Shown: piece by piece, positions 1-10,264 of the stretch
Position numbering within the stretch: the first letter of the stretch is position 1
Layout of the letters: each line of letters begins with the position of its first letter
Source of the DNA: Symbiodinium natans
Taxonomy: Eukaryota; Sar; Dinophyceae; Suessiales; Symbiodiniaceae
Assembly: GCA_905221605.1 (NCBI GenBank)
Contig: CAJNDS010002068.1
Span: 1,174,251 to 1,238,250 of the forward strand
Direction: 5' to 3'
DNA: 64,000 bases
Program-made: the position numbers and the translations under genes
The notes under the pieces: model-generated
Told to the model about the DNA's origin: nothing
Database searches by the model: none
The model's input: the letters and a program-made list of their open reading frames with translations, nothing else

Positions 1-602
1 AGAAATAGGCAAGGGGCCGTGACAAGGGGCCATGGAATACTAATCTCAGATTTAGGGTTCCTTAGGGTTTAGGGTTTAAGGTTTAAGGTCTAGGGAACTA
101 CTACTTTTCATGAGGATTTCCCCTAAACCCAAACTCAAGGTCTAGCGTTCTGGGCTGAGAGTGGAGCAACCCTACTTTTCCGGAGACGGCACCTTGCCAG
201 TTCGGGCTTCGGGTTTAGGACACGGATTAGGGTTTCAGGCTTAAGGTTCAGGTGAGAGGGAATTTCCTCCAAGGGCCCAGACCCCAAGCAATCCTGACAA
301 CCTCGGCATTCAGCAAGCTCAACCCCCACCCAAAGCCCAAACCCCAAACCCCGCCCCCCCCCCCCCCCCCCAAAAAAAAAAAAAGAAAAATAATAATAAA
401 TAAATATATATATATATATATGTAGGAACAAAACAAAGAAATAACGATTCTCTGAAAAAGAGGCGTGGCCCGAAAGCTAAAGCACTGGCCACTACTTGGA
501 AGCCCTTTCGTCTGAGTATTTAGGGATTATAGGGGGATTGTTACAGCCCTAAACCCTATAAACCCTAACCCTAAACCCTAACCCTAAACCCTAGGAGGGT
601 TC
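1..602. other. Non-coding start of window: degenerate telomeric repeats, poly-C/A tract
   Basis: This stretch holds degenerate TTTAGGG-type units, a poly-C run followed by poly-A near 349-384, a short TA microsatellite (404-421) and a small CCCTAAA array at 548-594. Around 452-515 one frame is open for a basic peptide (KRRGPKAKALATTWKPFR), which could be an exon, but I see no convincing splice borders. Nothing else is supported. Confidence 0.5.
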
Positions 603-611
603 GGGCCACAG

Positions 612-1110
612 GACGACTTTCACCTTGGTGAGGCTTTGCTGGGGGCGTCTCTTGCTCTCCGCACGGAGGCCTCTGGGCGCTTCAGAAACAAACCCTAAAC
701 CCTAAACCCTAAACCCTAAACCCTAAACCCTAAACCCTAAACCCTAAACCCTACTAAACTCTAAACCCTCTAAGCCGGAAGGCCATCTGCACCCCAAAAA
801 GCAAAGCACGACAGAATTGAATCACTGCTCCACCCTTCCCAGTCAGTATCATACACCCTCAAGGTTTAGGGTTGGGGGTTTTAGTGGTAGGGGGTCCCTC
901 AACCCTAAACCCTAAACCCTAAACCCTAAACCCTAAACCCTAAACCTAAACCCTAGCGGGGGGGGGGGGGGTGTTAACATATGCGGGGGGTAGTGGGGAG
1001 TCCATGACTCTCGGGATACCATAGACGAGAGACCCCAGATCTGTCAACTGAGCTCGATGAAGGAGTCTACCAGAAGACGCAGGATCAGGATCCCTATTCT
1101 GTTCAACTCC
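612..1110 (+). CDS. Three exon-like islands, unrecognised protein
   Basis: Three coding-looking blocks lie between CCCTAAA arrays. At 612-690, after a CACAG acceptor, one frame reads DDFHLGEALLGASLALRTEA. At 780-863 a frame reads RPSAPQKAKHDRIESLL and ends at CTCAAG|GTTT. At 1029-1110 a frame reads DLSTELDEGVYQKTQDQD. Composition is protein-like and free of stops, whereas the surrounding repeat is not. I do not recognise the product. Junctions between the blocks were not closed in frame, so they may belong to one gene or several. Confidence 0.4.
691..753. repeat. CCCTAAA array
   Basis: About nine near-perfect CCCTAAA units between two exon-like islands, consistent with an intronic position. 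Confidence 0.9.
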
Positions 1111-1727
1111 GAAACCCTGAAACGCTAAACCCCAAAACCTCTAAGACTCTAAGTCATAATACTAAAACCCGAAATCCCAAAACCCTAAGCCCCAATACCC
1201 TTCACCCCAAAACCCCCAACACCCCTAAGCAACCAAACCGCCCAAACCCCTAGACCCTAAAACCGCCTAAGTGCATGATCGCAGAGACCAAACCCCATGA
1301 CCCCTCGTCTTAGAGGTGGTTCCACCGCCCCTGAATATTGAATATGGGCCCTTTAAGTCCCATACCTCAGAACCCTTTAGGGTTTATAAATCCTATAGGG
1401 TTTAGGGTTTGCGGGGACCATGTTTAGGAACCGTGTGTAGCTACCCCCCCTAAACCTTAACTCTACTTCGTACCTCGCCCGAAACCCTTTTTTGAGCCCA
1501 GGATTGACCTAGACCCGATTATAATACCAATATTCTTGGCTTTCTTCTGGCTGGCTCTTGGGACGTTAACCTTTTTTGTAGAAACTACAATAAGGAGCCT
1601 GAAAGTTAAACTTTCAGGAGGGGTTCAGAAGTCAGCCAGGTATTCCTGCACTTGAGGGCCATTGGGTGCTTGGGGGTTTGTCCCTCAGTAAACTCGGGGT
1701 CCAAATCTGCTTGCTCACTTCCCCCAG

Positions 1728-2599
1728 TCCTCTTTGGCTGCGGCTCGCTGCCCCAGACGGGCAAAGACCTGAACCCTAAACCCTAAACCCTAAACCCTAA
1801 ACCCTAAACCCTAAACCCTAAACCCTAAACCTCATGAAGCCTTCCCTTAGACATCGAGGAGGCGCGGCCCGCACTCCCGCCCGGGGCGGGCCTCTTCGCT
1901 GCCCTCCAGGCGGGGGCGCGGAGGTGGTTTGTTTAGGGTTTAGGGTTTAGGGCTTAGGGTTTAGGGCTTAGGGCTTAGGGCTTAGGGTTTAGGGTTTAGG
2001 GTTTAGGGTTTAGGGTTTAATTAGGGGTTTGGGGCCTTGGCGTATGGGGCATTAGGGTATGGGGCCTTAGGGTTTAGGGTTTAGCCCTTATAAGTTATAA
2101 GACTCTCGAAACAAAAAAAGGGGCACCCTCTTTTGTTCCTCGTTTACTCTCTTGAGTTCGGGCCCAACCTGCCCCGCCTAAGGGGGTACAGAGTTTAGGG
2201 CACCCGTCCCCCCAAAAGAACGCAGTGCACTTCCGGGTTTAGGTTTTAGGCACCCTCCCCCTCCAAAAAAAGAAGTGCACTTTAGGGTTTAGGGCTTAGG
2301 GTTTGGGTTTTAGGGTTTAGGGTTTAGGGTTTAGGGTTTAGGGTTTAGGGTTTAGGGTTTAGGGTTTAGGGTTTAGGTTTAGGGTTTAGGGTTTAGGGTT
2401 TAGGGTTTAGGGTTTAGGGTTTAGGGTTTAGGGTTTAGGGTTTAGGGTTTAGGGTTTAGGGTTTAGGGACAAGTTTGCTGACTTTAAAGCCCCAAGCCCT
2501 CCTGCCGGTCACGGCCGCGCCTGTCACGGAGGCACACGTCGAGCCCCAGGCCGCTGGCCTCGCTATAGAAACAGAGCTTTGGGTCTCTTGTCAGAAGGG
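1728..2599 (+). CDS. Exon-like islands, unrecognised protein
   Basis: Block 1728-1772 follows a CCCCCAG acceptor (one frame VLFGCGSLPQTGKDL; other frames are also open). Block 1851-1928 follows CCCTTAG and reads IEEARPALPPGAGLFAALQ. Block 2490-2599 reads PQALLPVTAAPVTEAHVEPQ and continues GLAIETELWVSCQK. The blocks are GC-rich and separated by TTTAGGG/CCCTAAA arrays at 1771-1831, 1931-2018 and 2281-2467. Product unknown; the exons are inferred from open frames and flanking AG/GT signals only. Confidence 0.4.
2281..2467. repeat. Longest TTTAGGG array of the 5' part
   Basis: About 26 TTTAGGG units with few deviations (one TTAGGG unit near 2375). It sits between exon-like islands at 1851 and 2490, so it is interstitial and probably intronic, not a chromosome end. 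Confidence 0.95.
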
Positions 2600-2669
2600 T
2601 TTAGGGTTTAGGGTTTAGGGTTTAGGGTTTAGGGTTTAGGGTTTAGGGTTTAGGGTTTAGGGTTTAGGG

Positions 2670-3110
2670 TCAGAGGTCGTTCGGTCCCTTTCAGAGCTGC
2701 ACCGCAGCTGCCTGGCTGGACCGGGAGGAAATCTGGGAGCCACCAGGTCTCCGGCCCCGCTGCCCAGCGGAGCGCAGCCAAAAGTCTGGTCGCAGCAGCA
2801 CCATCACGAAGGACGCCTACTTGAAGGTTCATGGTACTTACTAACCAGTTGTAACTGCACTTATAACCCTACTTATAATACCCCTAAAGGGCCTTTTGGG
2901 GGTTATCCCAATTATAAGAAGGGTTATAAGTACAATTATAACTGGTTAGTAAGTACCATGAACCTTCAAGTATGGTTCAGCCGCGCTCACAGACGCAAGA
3001 GATACTGCGCTCCATACAGGTCGAGGCCACCCTATACAACATGTATCTTTATACGGAAGAAACCGAGATCCTAGTACACCCCAACGCTCTTCCCGGGAGC
3101 AACGCTAAGA
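2670..3110 (+). CDS. Two exon-like blocks separated by an inverted-repeat element
   Basis: Upstream block 2670-2822 is open in more than one + frame (one reads RSFGPFQSCTAAAWLDREEI) and also on the minus strand, so its frame is unsettled. Downstream block 2971-3110 reads MVQPRSQTQEILRSIQVEAT then YNMYLYTEETEILVHPNALP, which looks like genuine protein. The element at 2820-2970 lies exactly between them. With a GA donor inside the left terminal repeat (CTT|GAAGG) and the final CAAG as acceptor, the joined frame reads KDAYFMVQPRSQ. A GT donor three to four bases later gives a different open frame. Product unknown. Confidence 0.4.
2820..2970. mobile_element. Family A inverted-repeat element, copy 1
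   Basis: Ends CTTGAAGGTTCATGGTACTT and its reverse complement, near-perfect over about 25 bp, with an AT-rich TACTTATAA/TTATAAGTA centre. One of about 13 copies of this family in the window. It separates two coding-looking blocks and probably acts as an intron. Confidence 0.85.
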
Positions 3111-3347
3111 AATCAACCCATAAAAACCCTCTCCACCCCCCCCCCCCCAACCCCACACCCAAAACCCCTCAACTCCGCACCCCCTCAACCCCTAAACCCT
3201 TAAAACCCCACAAACCCTAAACCCTATACACCATATAAACTCTATAAACGCAAGTCCCTAAAATCCACGATAAGCCCTACAAATCGAAAGCCCTAAACCC
3301 TAGCTACCTAAACCCTAAGCGCAATACACCTGAAACCTAAGCCCCAG
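3111..3347. other. Degenerate CCCTAAA-like DNA with poly-C tract
   Basis: C/A-rich degenerate telomere-like units including a poly-C run near 3137-3148. No gene-like frame is convincing; the long open frame here is a by-product of the repeat. Confidence 0.5.
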
Positions 3348-3401
3348 GCGCAGCGTGCTGCTGCGGAGCTACTCACTTCGCTTCTGGAAGAAGCCTCGCA
3401 G
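3348..3401 (+). CDS. Short exon, 18 codons, helical peptide
   Basis: Bounded by a CCCCAG acceptor and a CGCAG|GTCC donor, the block reads AQRAAAELLTSLLEEASQ, phase 0 at both ends. It is immediately followed by a duplicated 20-bp sequence around a TTTAGGG array. Product unknown. Confidence 0.5.
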
Positions 3402-3480
3402 GTCCTTTGTGGTTGAACCATCTAGGGTTTAGGGTTTAGGGTTTAGGGTTTAGGGTTTAGGGTTCTTTGTGGTTGAACTA
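3401..3480. repeat. TTTAGGG array between 20-bp direct repeats
   Basis: GGTCCTTTGTGGTTGAACCA (3401-3420) and GGTTCTTTGTGGTTGAACTA (3461-3480) differ at two positions and flank about 40 bp of TTTAGGG. This has the form of an array inserted with a 20-bp target duplication, placed directly at the 5' splice site of the preceding exon. Confidence 0.75.
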
Positions 3481-4363
3481 GAGAGCCCAAAGCCCCTTAC
3501 TCAAGGAAGTTACCACAAACTATACAGGGATCCTCCTTGGAAATATGGTTTAAGGTCTGTTCCTTCATTCGGGGGTATTGGGCTACTTGAAGGGTGGGGT
3601 TTAGGGGTTTAGGGTTTACAGCCGTTTACAGCAAGGAGTTCAGGGTTTAGGGTCGGTTTAGGGTTTAGGGTTTAGGGTTTAGTTTGGGTTTAGCATCATA
3701 GGTGTGCGTCCTTTTTGTTTATCGAGCTTTTAGAGTATGGGTTCTGTAGGGTTTAACTGTTTAGGGTTCAGATCTGATGCACCTGTGAAAGAACCTTTGC
3801 CACAAACATAGACCTTAAAGTCTGATAACCACCCCCAAACTCCTAAGCCCTAAACTCTAAACCCTAAACCCTAAACCCTAAAACCTAACCACCCCCCCCC
3901 CCCCCCCCAAACTCCAAAGCCTGAAAGTCTCCAGTTCTGTAAGTGGGACCCGCTTTGTCGTTCTCATCGCGTACCAGAACTAAGTGCGCGGCCATGGTCG
4001 TTGTTGGTGTGGCTTGGCATTCATCGTTCTCAAGAACCCTAAACCCTAAACCCGAAGCCCTAAGCCCTAAGCCCTAAACCCTAAGCCCTAAGCCCTAAGC
4101 CCTAAACCTTTCGAGGGAACTCGCTGCAGTCTTCTCTTTGAGAGCGGCGAGCTTGTGCTTCTGGGATGCGAAGAGGGCAGGGACCTCGCTGTGCCAATCA
4201 CAAAGGCACACTGCTTGCTCGGATTGTTGGCAAGAGAACTTGGTTTAGGTTTTAGGGGTTTAGGGGTTTAGGGGTTTAGGGGTTTAGGGTTTAGGGTTTA
4301 GGGTTTAGGGTTTAGGGTTTAGGGTTTAGGGTTTAGGGTTTAGGGTTTAGGGTTTAGGGTTTG
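3481..4363. other. Intron-like region with repeat family O and telomeric arrays
   Basis: Position 3493-3590 resembles 20378-20462 (a CTATACAGGGATCCTCC-type block followed by GGGGGTATTGGGC), a small dispersed family I call O. TTTAGGG or CCCTAAA arrays lie at 3657-3682, 3846-3881, 4034-4108 and 4235-4362. The block 4110-4230 is not repetitive but no frame is clearly coding. Confidence 0.5.
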
Positions 4364-5300
4364 CCACTGCAACACGACAAGGAATGTAAATTAAATTGCA
4401 ATTTTTACGATGCCAGCACGTGTGAGTCCAAGACTGTCCTTGCACAATCCTTTTGCAAGCCATGGCTGCGCAACATGCCACAGGATTATCATGGATGGAC
4501 GCCGTGCACTACATGCCTTGGTCATAGTTGGGTGACATGTTACATTTTAGAGGGTACTTGAACTCAATAAGGAATAGAAGCTTACATTTGTAATACTATC
4601 CCAACTATGATCTAGAACCCTAAACCCGAAACCCTAAACCCTAAACCCTCTTGGGCACTTGACCTCGATCGCCCCAGAGCGCTACACGTCGTTCATCGCC
4701 AAGTCCGGAAGCGAACTAGAAGCCGGATTTCATCGCCCATCCGCGACCAAGCTGTGGTCTAAGGGTTTAGGGTTTAGGGCTTAGGGTTTAGGGTTGGAGG
4801 GTGAAGTCCTGGCAAATTTGGAGTGCTCTCTGTGAGGGCAAACGGCGACATCGTCATGCAGACACAGCGAGCTGCGGTACGCTGGACGATGGGTTTGAGG
4901 GGCCTCCAGGCCCCCAACATAACCAAGATTTAAGATTTAGGGTTTAGGGCTAGGGGTTGAGGGCTCAGCCCAAATCCCCACACCCTAAACCCTTGAACCC
5001 AGACCTATATCTCCTTGACGAACCGTGACAGGTTAGTAAGAACCTGGGGTGATCATGGGCCACTGTCCAGACTCCCAACCCCTTCAATCTACACACTAGT
5101 TAAGCCCAAAACCGAAACCCTGACTAAGGGCTCTTCCCCTGAAACCCCCGAAACTCTAGAACCACACTGAAAAGGTGTGTCCATTGGAGACCCTAAACCT
5201 TAAACCCTAAAACCTAAAAGCCAAACTACAGCCGAAGGCTGTGCGCAGCCAAGCAGAGGCGCGGCTGCTGCTGGCTGCGGGCGGCTCCTTGGATGTCTAA
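4364..5300 (+). CDS. Four exon-like islands; first is Cys-rich
   Basis: Block 4364-4520 reads CKLNCNFYDASTCESKTVLA and onward with nine cysteines in total. It is followed by an inverted-repeat intron-like element (CATAGTTGGG at 4523-4532 and its complement at 4600-4609). Block 4653-4763 reads GHLTSIAPERYTSFIAKSGS then ELEAGFHRPSATKLWSK. Block 4805-4925 reads FGVLSVRANGDIVMQTQRAA then VRWTMGLRGLQAPNIT. Block 5223-5300 reads KLQPKAVRSQAEARLLLAAG and meets TAA. I do not recognise the protein, and exon junctions are not resolved. Confidence 0.45.
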
Positions 5301-5550
5301 GGGTTTAGGGTTTAGGGTGCAGGGTTTAGGGTTTAGGGTTTGGGGTTTAGGGTTTAGAGTTTAGGGTTCAGGGTTTAGGGTTAGGGATTATAGGGTTTGG
5401 GGTTTAGGGTTTAGGGTGTAGGCTTTAGGGTTAGAGTTGGGGGCGTAGGGTTTTGAGTATTTGGGTTCTAGTGAGTAGTCTACGCGTGAGGGTTGAGGGG
5501 TTTGGGGTTTGGAGTGTAGTCAAGTTTCAGACCTGAATCTGGGTTTAGGC

Positions 5551-6430
5551 GAGGCGTTTTGCCTTGCTAGTGCTTGGATAGCAGTTCATGGAGCTACACA
5601 CAAAACGGCACATCCTCGAAGCACAGCAACATCCGAACCGACTCTCAACCCTGTAACCCTAACACCCTGAACCCTGAACCCCAAAGCCTATGAACCCTAT
5701 AAAACCCTGAACCCCATAGCCCTAAATCCCTGAACCCTAAACCCTGAACCCTAAACCCTAAACCCTGAACCCTAAACCCTAAAGCCTATAAACCCTGTAA
5801 ACCCCCCAGAGCGAAGCATGTCGAACCCTTCTCTCAACCTTTCCACGCTACGTAGGGTTTAGGGTTTAGGGGTTAGGGTTTCGGGTTTCGGGTTTCGGGT
5901 TTTCAGCCGAAACTCCTACACGAAGGATGAGACAAAAGAAGCCGCAAGTTGCAATAGAGGTACATTATTGTTATTGTTGCAGCTGCCTTTGGGGATTTTT
6001 ATTCTTGCTAGAGTTTCCTTAGCCACCAAAACCCGAAACCCGAAACCAGCCCAAATTGTAAGCAGACCCATGAGATGCCTACCATTGGGGGGGGGGGGGG
6101 GGGAATGGGTCAGGTTTCAGTCTGAGGGTAGTTTCATGGGCCCTTAATAGTGTCGCTAACCTTCTCCAAAGGGTTGTGATGCATGGGCCCTTAGTTTGCA
6201 TTGGGTATAGAAGGGTATATAAGGGGCACCCTTTTAAGGGCCGGGGCGAGTAGTTTAGGGTTTCGGATTTAGGGTTTAGGGTTTACTGTTTAGGGTTTAG
6301 GGTCTAGGGTTGAGGGTTTAGGGTTTAGGGTGGCGGCTCTAAGGGATACCCCCCATTCCAGGCCGCTTGGTCCCGGTCCTGTCGAAGAGTGCGCCGGACC
6401 CAAAGCTTCATGACGCCTGGTCGCTTTTGG
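5551..6430 (+). CDS. Exon-like islands, unrecognised
   Basis: Block 5551-5650 reads EAFCLASAWIAVHGATHKTA. Block 5808-5855 follows CCCCCAG (one frame ERSMSNPSLNLSTL). Block 5905-5958 reads SRNSYTKDETKEAASCNR before a GT donor. Block 6362-6430, after CCATTCCAG, reads RLVPVLSKSAPDPKLHDAWS. They are separated by degenerate telomeric DNA and a family F element at about 6130-6245. Product unknown. Confidence 0.4.
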
Positions 6431-6523
6431 GGTTTAGGGTTTAGGGTGCAGGGTTTAGGGTGTAGGGTTTAGGGTGTAGGGATCATAGGGTTTGGGGTGT
6501 AGGGTTGAGGGTGTAGGGTTTTG

Positions 6524-6900
6524 TGCTCAGCATCTCAAGTTCTTGAAGTGTTGTCAGCTTGTCAGGCGCCCGAAAAGCACCCCCTCACTGCCGCTCACCC
6601 AGAGAATCCCATACCATTGAGATAGTAAAAAGTCTCACACGCAACCCAAACCCTAAAATGACCTTGCCCAATCTTTTCTGCCGTGGCCAATTTTGTCTGA
6701 CTTTGCCCAATGCCCAGTTCATAAAAAGGTTTGGCAAGGTCATAAAAAAGACTGAGCAAGGTCATAAAAAAGAGATTTGGCAAGGTCACAAGGTCATGGG
6801 TCAGCCGACGGACCTTGCCTAATGATTTTATAACCTTGCCCTTTTTCATGACCTTGCCCAATGACACTATGACCTTCCCCAATGGTTCATTAACTGTTAT
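6524..6900. repeat. Family K repeat and GACCTTGCCCAAT inverted/tandem repeats
   Basis: Positions 6524-6632 resemble 28590-28685 (shared AGCATCTCA...CCCAGAGAATCCC...CATTGA blocks). The following 6655-6885 carries repeated GGCAAGGTCATAAAA units and their complements (GACCTTGCCCAAT), forming an imperfect palindrome. Open frames here on both strands are repeat products. Confidence 0.65.
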
Positions 6901-7070
6901 CTTGATAGAGTCGAGTGTTTTCGGATCTGGGGTTTAGGGTTTAGGGGTCTCCTAGATATAGGTAGGGTTGTAAGGAGCATGACTGATAGTTCGGGTTATA
7001 AGTAACATGTGTTATAAGTCTGATTACACAAGTTCTAGCTCCTCGAACTTAAGCTGGTATAGGAAGGGGG

Positions 7071-7814
7071 TCCTGACTTGCAACCCTGCCCCGAAAACTT
7101 CCTGTAAGCTGCATGCTGTGAGGCTTTTAGGTCTCCTAGGATGCCCAGTGGTACCCTTGTTCCCTTTTTTGGGGGGTTTAGGTTCCCTTTTAAACCCCTT
7201 TAAGCAAAAAAAGGGCACCCTTTTTAAGTTTAGGATACTGGGCAGCCTAGTCTCTGGCGGCATTGGCTAAGCGACCGGGTTTCGAGTTCAGGGGTCGGGG
7301 TTCAATGCTTCAGGTACCCAAAACCCCCAAACCCTAAACCCCACACCTGAAACCCTCAACCCTGAAGACTCAACCCTAAACCCTAAACCCTAGACCCCCA
7401 CCCCCCCCCCCCCCCGGCCCTATACGGCAAGGAACTTCTCTGCGAGCTTCTCTGGCGCGGCCTCCGCCACGCGGATCTCGGCGCGCGCAAGTCGCAGGCC
7501 TCCCCCCCCGCAGACCATGGCCGGCTTTCGGTAAGGTTCAGGAAGTTTGGGGTTTAGAGTTTAGGGTTTAGGGTTTAGGGGTTAAGGTTCAGGAAGTTTA
7601 GGGTTTAGGAATTAGTGCTTGGGGTTTGGGGTTTGTGATCTAGGGCTTAGGGCTTAGGGTTTGGGATGAATATAGCCTACATATCTGTGTTTTTCAATCT
7701 GTCTGTCTGTCCGTCTATCTGTCCATCTCTCCCTCTTTTTTTCTCCTTCCGGCTCCCTATGTGTGTATGTGCTTGCGCACGTATGTATGCATGTCTCTCT
7801 TCTGTCTTTTTTTT

Positions 7815-7857
<43 letters not shown>

Positions 7858-8279
7858 TGCTCTCTCTCTCTCTGCCGCATTCCCTCTCCCGATGTAGGCA
7901 TGAGTGTACGCACATGCATATGCATTCATGTATATCTTCTCTCCCTTGCTCTCTGTTTGTGAAGTTGCTGGGTTTAGCTCTTTGTGATGTTTGCGGACTT
8001 TTCCGGGTGTCCCTGTCGCGAGGGACTTGAAAGGCGCCACCGTCGTGCTGGAGTTTATAAAACTGACAGCGATCTTAGTAGTAGCGGTTGCAGGAACATG
8101 ATTGAGTTGACTTCCTGTGCTAGGGTTAAGGGTTTAGTCTGGGCCCATTTCCCTAAACCCTAAACCCTAAATCCAAAACCCTAAACCCTAAACCCTAACG
8201 ACCGCAGCTCTGCAGGCCACCAGACTTCTGGAGGAAACTTGGGGTGTGGACCTGATCCGGCCCCTCGGGCTCAGAAGAG
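7071..8279 (+). CDS. Exon-like islands including a well-bounded 38-codon block
   Basis: Block 7071-7150 reads CNPAPKTSCKLHAVRLLGLL. The best block, 7417-7530, reads ALYGKELLCELLWRGLRHAD then LGARKSQASPPADHGRLS and ends at TTTCG|GTAAGG, a strong GT donor. Block 8198-8279 reads TTAALQATRLLEETWGVDLI then RPLGLRR. Around 7968-8095 more than one frame is open (one hydrophobic, KGATVVLEFIKLTAILVVAV). A CT-rich microsatellite at about 7812-7874 interrupts. Product unknown. Confidence 0.45.
7149..7231. mobile_element. Family H inverted-repeat element
   Basis: GGTACCCTTGTTCCC...TTTGGG at the left and AAAAAAAGGGCACCC at the right. The same ends recur at about 27122-27195, 30432-30516, 32470-32536, 43754-43825 and 54494-54560, each time beside a coding-looking block. 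Confidence 0.65.
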
Positions 8280-8280
8280 G

Positions 8281-8690
8281 TTTAGGGTTTAGGGTTTAGG
8301 GTTAGGGTTTAGGGTTTAGGGTTTAGCGTTTAGGGTTTAGGGTTTAGGGTTTAGGGTTTAGGGTTTAGGGTTTAGGGTTTAGGGTTTAGGGTTTAGGGTT
8401 TAGGGAGGCTTATCGGAGTTTGGGAGCTCGAGCTTTCGTAGGCTTGCTGGGATTTAGGGTGTTTGGGGGGTTTAGGGGGTTTAGGGGTTTTGGGGGGTTT
8501 AGGGGGTTTGGGGGGTTTGGGGGGTTTACGGGGTTTAGGGGGTTTGGCGGGTTTAGGGGGTTTAGAGGGTTTAGAGGGTTTGGTGTCTAGGGCGGTACTC
8601 ATTGTGGTTTTGCTTTCTGGGCTACCAAGTAGGGTCCAGGGAGGGAGCCTTGCATTTTGGGTTGAGAGGGGGGCGGCGGGCGTTCGGGTT
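8281..8690. repeat. TTTAGGG array grading into GGGGTTTAGGGG variants
   Basis: A nearly perfect TTTAGGG array (8281-8406) is followed after a 50-bp gap by G-enriched variants (GGGGGTTTAGGG, GGGTTTGGGG) to about 8585. The apparent Gly/Leu-repeat frame is translation of this repeat, not a gene. Confidence 0.85.
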
Positions 8691-9922
8691 TAACTAGGGT
8701 TTAGGGTTAGGGTTGTAGAAAAGTCTCAGAGTAAGGAATTTAAGGCTTATGAAGGCTCTTAACAAGGTTCGGGGAGGCTTGTGTAGAGGAGTACCCTCAA
8801 CCCTAAACCCTAAACGGATCGGGTACGTAGCCGCACCTCCCCCCAGAGCAAACAAAGGAACTATCTAGGGACACTGAAGGGCTTGGGGTTTAGGGTTTAA
8901 TTTGGGTTGGGGTTTAGGGTGTCCCCTCAACCATAAACCCTCAGCACCGCGGGATGTGTTGTATATTGTTGCCCAATGAATTGGGTTCAAGAGGATCTTA
9001 TTTCTCAGAAATATTCAACATACCCTATAAAAGAAATCAAGGGGCATGGTAAAATCCTCCCTTAGACTCCGTTGATATTATACTTTCATAGGTTAAGGGG
9101 TATGGGTTTGGGGTATGGTGAGTTATTCTTAGATTATTCGAGAATCCGAGTGTTTGGGGTTTCGGCTTCACGGTGTGGGGCCGACCATAGACTGGGTTTT
9201 GGAGTACTGTACTTTAATACTTTTTGCTTGGTCCTGGGTTCCTATTTTATCTACTTATACTTAAAGAGTATATACTTTTTTTCACGGGTCTACTCCACCG
9301 TAGGGTAGAGAGGCATCGGAATGAGCGTTTAGAAGTTTGTGTTTAGGGGGAGTTTCGGGTGTTGGGATTTAACTTTCACTTTTAGGAGTTCAATTGAGGG
9401 CCCCCCCCCCCCCCCCCCCCCCGATATTGAAAAGCAAAGGGAAGCGCCCCAAAATGATCAGATGTGCGTTTTGCTCGGAAAACATCGATAAGAGTAAAAC
9501 AAGAACAATAACGTTCAGGATAGATAATGCTAAACCTCGAGAGAACGACAAGAGTAAACAATAACAATAACGTAATTCAGGGATATCTTCCGGGATAGGG
9601 GGTTTTCACGCATCCTCAATTGGGTCAAGGTGCGAGGCGCAGGGTTTAGGACTCAGCACTTTGTAGGGCTTCGTGGTCTTCGGGTTCCGGGTCTTTTTGG
9701 GGTGTTTGTTGCCTGAACTGGAACTGAAGCCCCTAAAGCCAGTTGTGAGCACTACACCCCATGAACCCCAGTGAGCCCCCAAACCCCAAAGCCCAAACCC
9801 GAAACCCGAAACCTCAAACCCAAAAAACCCAAACCCGAAACCCCAAACCCTGAACCCTCAACGTAACCCTAAACCCTAAAACCTTAGGGCGCATCTTCAG
9901 AAACTCTCATGTGGGTGGGCAG
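8691..9922. other. No convincing gene; dispersed repeat family L and poly-C tract
   Basis: Positions 9191-9298 match 50109-50215 (CTGGGTTTTGGAGTACTGTA, TTTAATA, ...GTATATACTTTTT), a family I call L. A poly-C run lies at 9399-9422. Positions 9440-9620 carry repeated AAGAGTAAAACAATAACAATAACG-like pieces. I see no supported exon. Confidence 0.5.
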
Positions 9923-10205
9923 GGGCTGCAGGGGCCCTGACTGCTCAAGGGCACAGTGTGGCTTAGAGGCTTCATTTGCCGCTGCTGGTTAGTTTATTTC
10001 AAGTGCCTTATACGGTTAGGGTTTGGGGGCTTAGGGCTTAGGGTTTAGGGTTTAGGGTTTAGGGTTTAGGGTTTAGGGTTTAGGGTTTAGGGTTTAGGGT
10101 TTAGGGTTCAGGGCAGAAGCTTCGGTTCTGGCTTGCATAAAGCAATATTTCGAGTTGGCATGTCAGTTTCGCGCCCTTTCGCATGTAGGCCTAAGGTTCC
10201 ACTAG
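9923..10205 (+). CDS. Two terminal-looking exons upstream of the RCC1 gene
   Basis: Block 9923-9987 follows GGGCAG and reads CRGPDCSRAQCGLEASFAAA, then a GT donor. Block 10117-10205, after GGGCAG, reads ASVLACIKQYFELACQFRAL then SHVGLRFH and ends in TAG. The stop lies only 60 bp before the ATG of the RCC1 gene, suggesting tightly spaced same-strand genes separated by a TTTAGGG array. Product unknown. Confidence 0.45.
10033..10107. repeat. TTTAGGG array
   Basis: About ten units between the two exons described at 9923-10205. Confidence 0.9.
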
Positions 10206-10264
10206 GAAACCCCTCATGGGGCATCATGGTTTAGGGTTTAGGGTTTAGGGTTTAGGGTTTAGGG

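Noticed and set aside
2281-2467. A chromosome end or telomere proper
   Set aside because: Arrays occur throughout the window in both orientations with coding blocks on either side, so they are interstitial.
6559-6882. Overlapping open frames on both strands of similar length
   Set aside because: The region is an imperfect palindrome of GGCAAGGTCATAAAA units; the symmetry explains the paired frames.
8463-8693. Open frame of Gly/Leu repeats (also 33036-33416)
   Set aside because: It is the translation of degenerate GGGGTTTAGGGG repeats; no splice signals or non-repeat protein around it.
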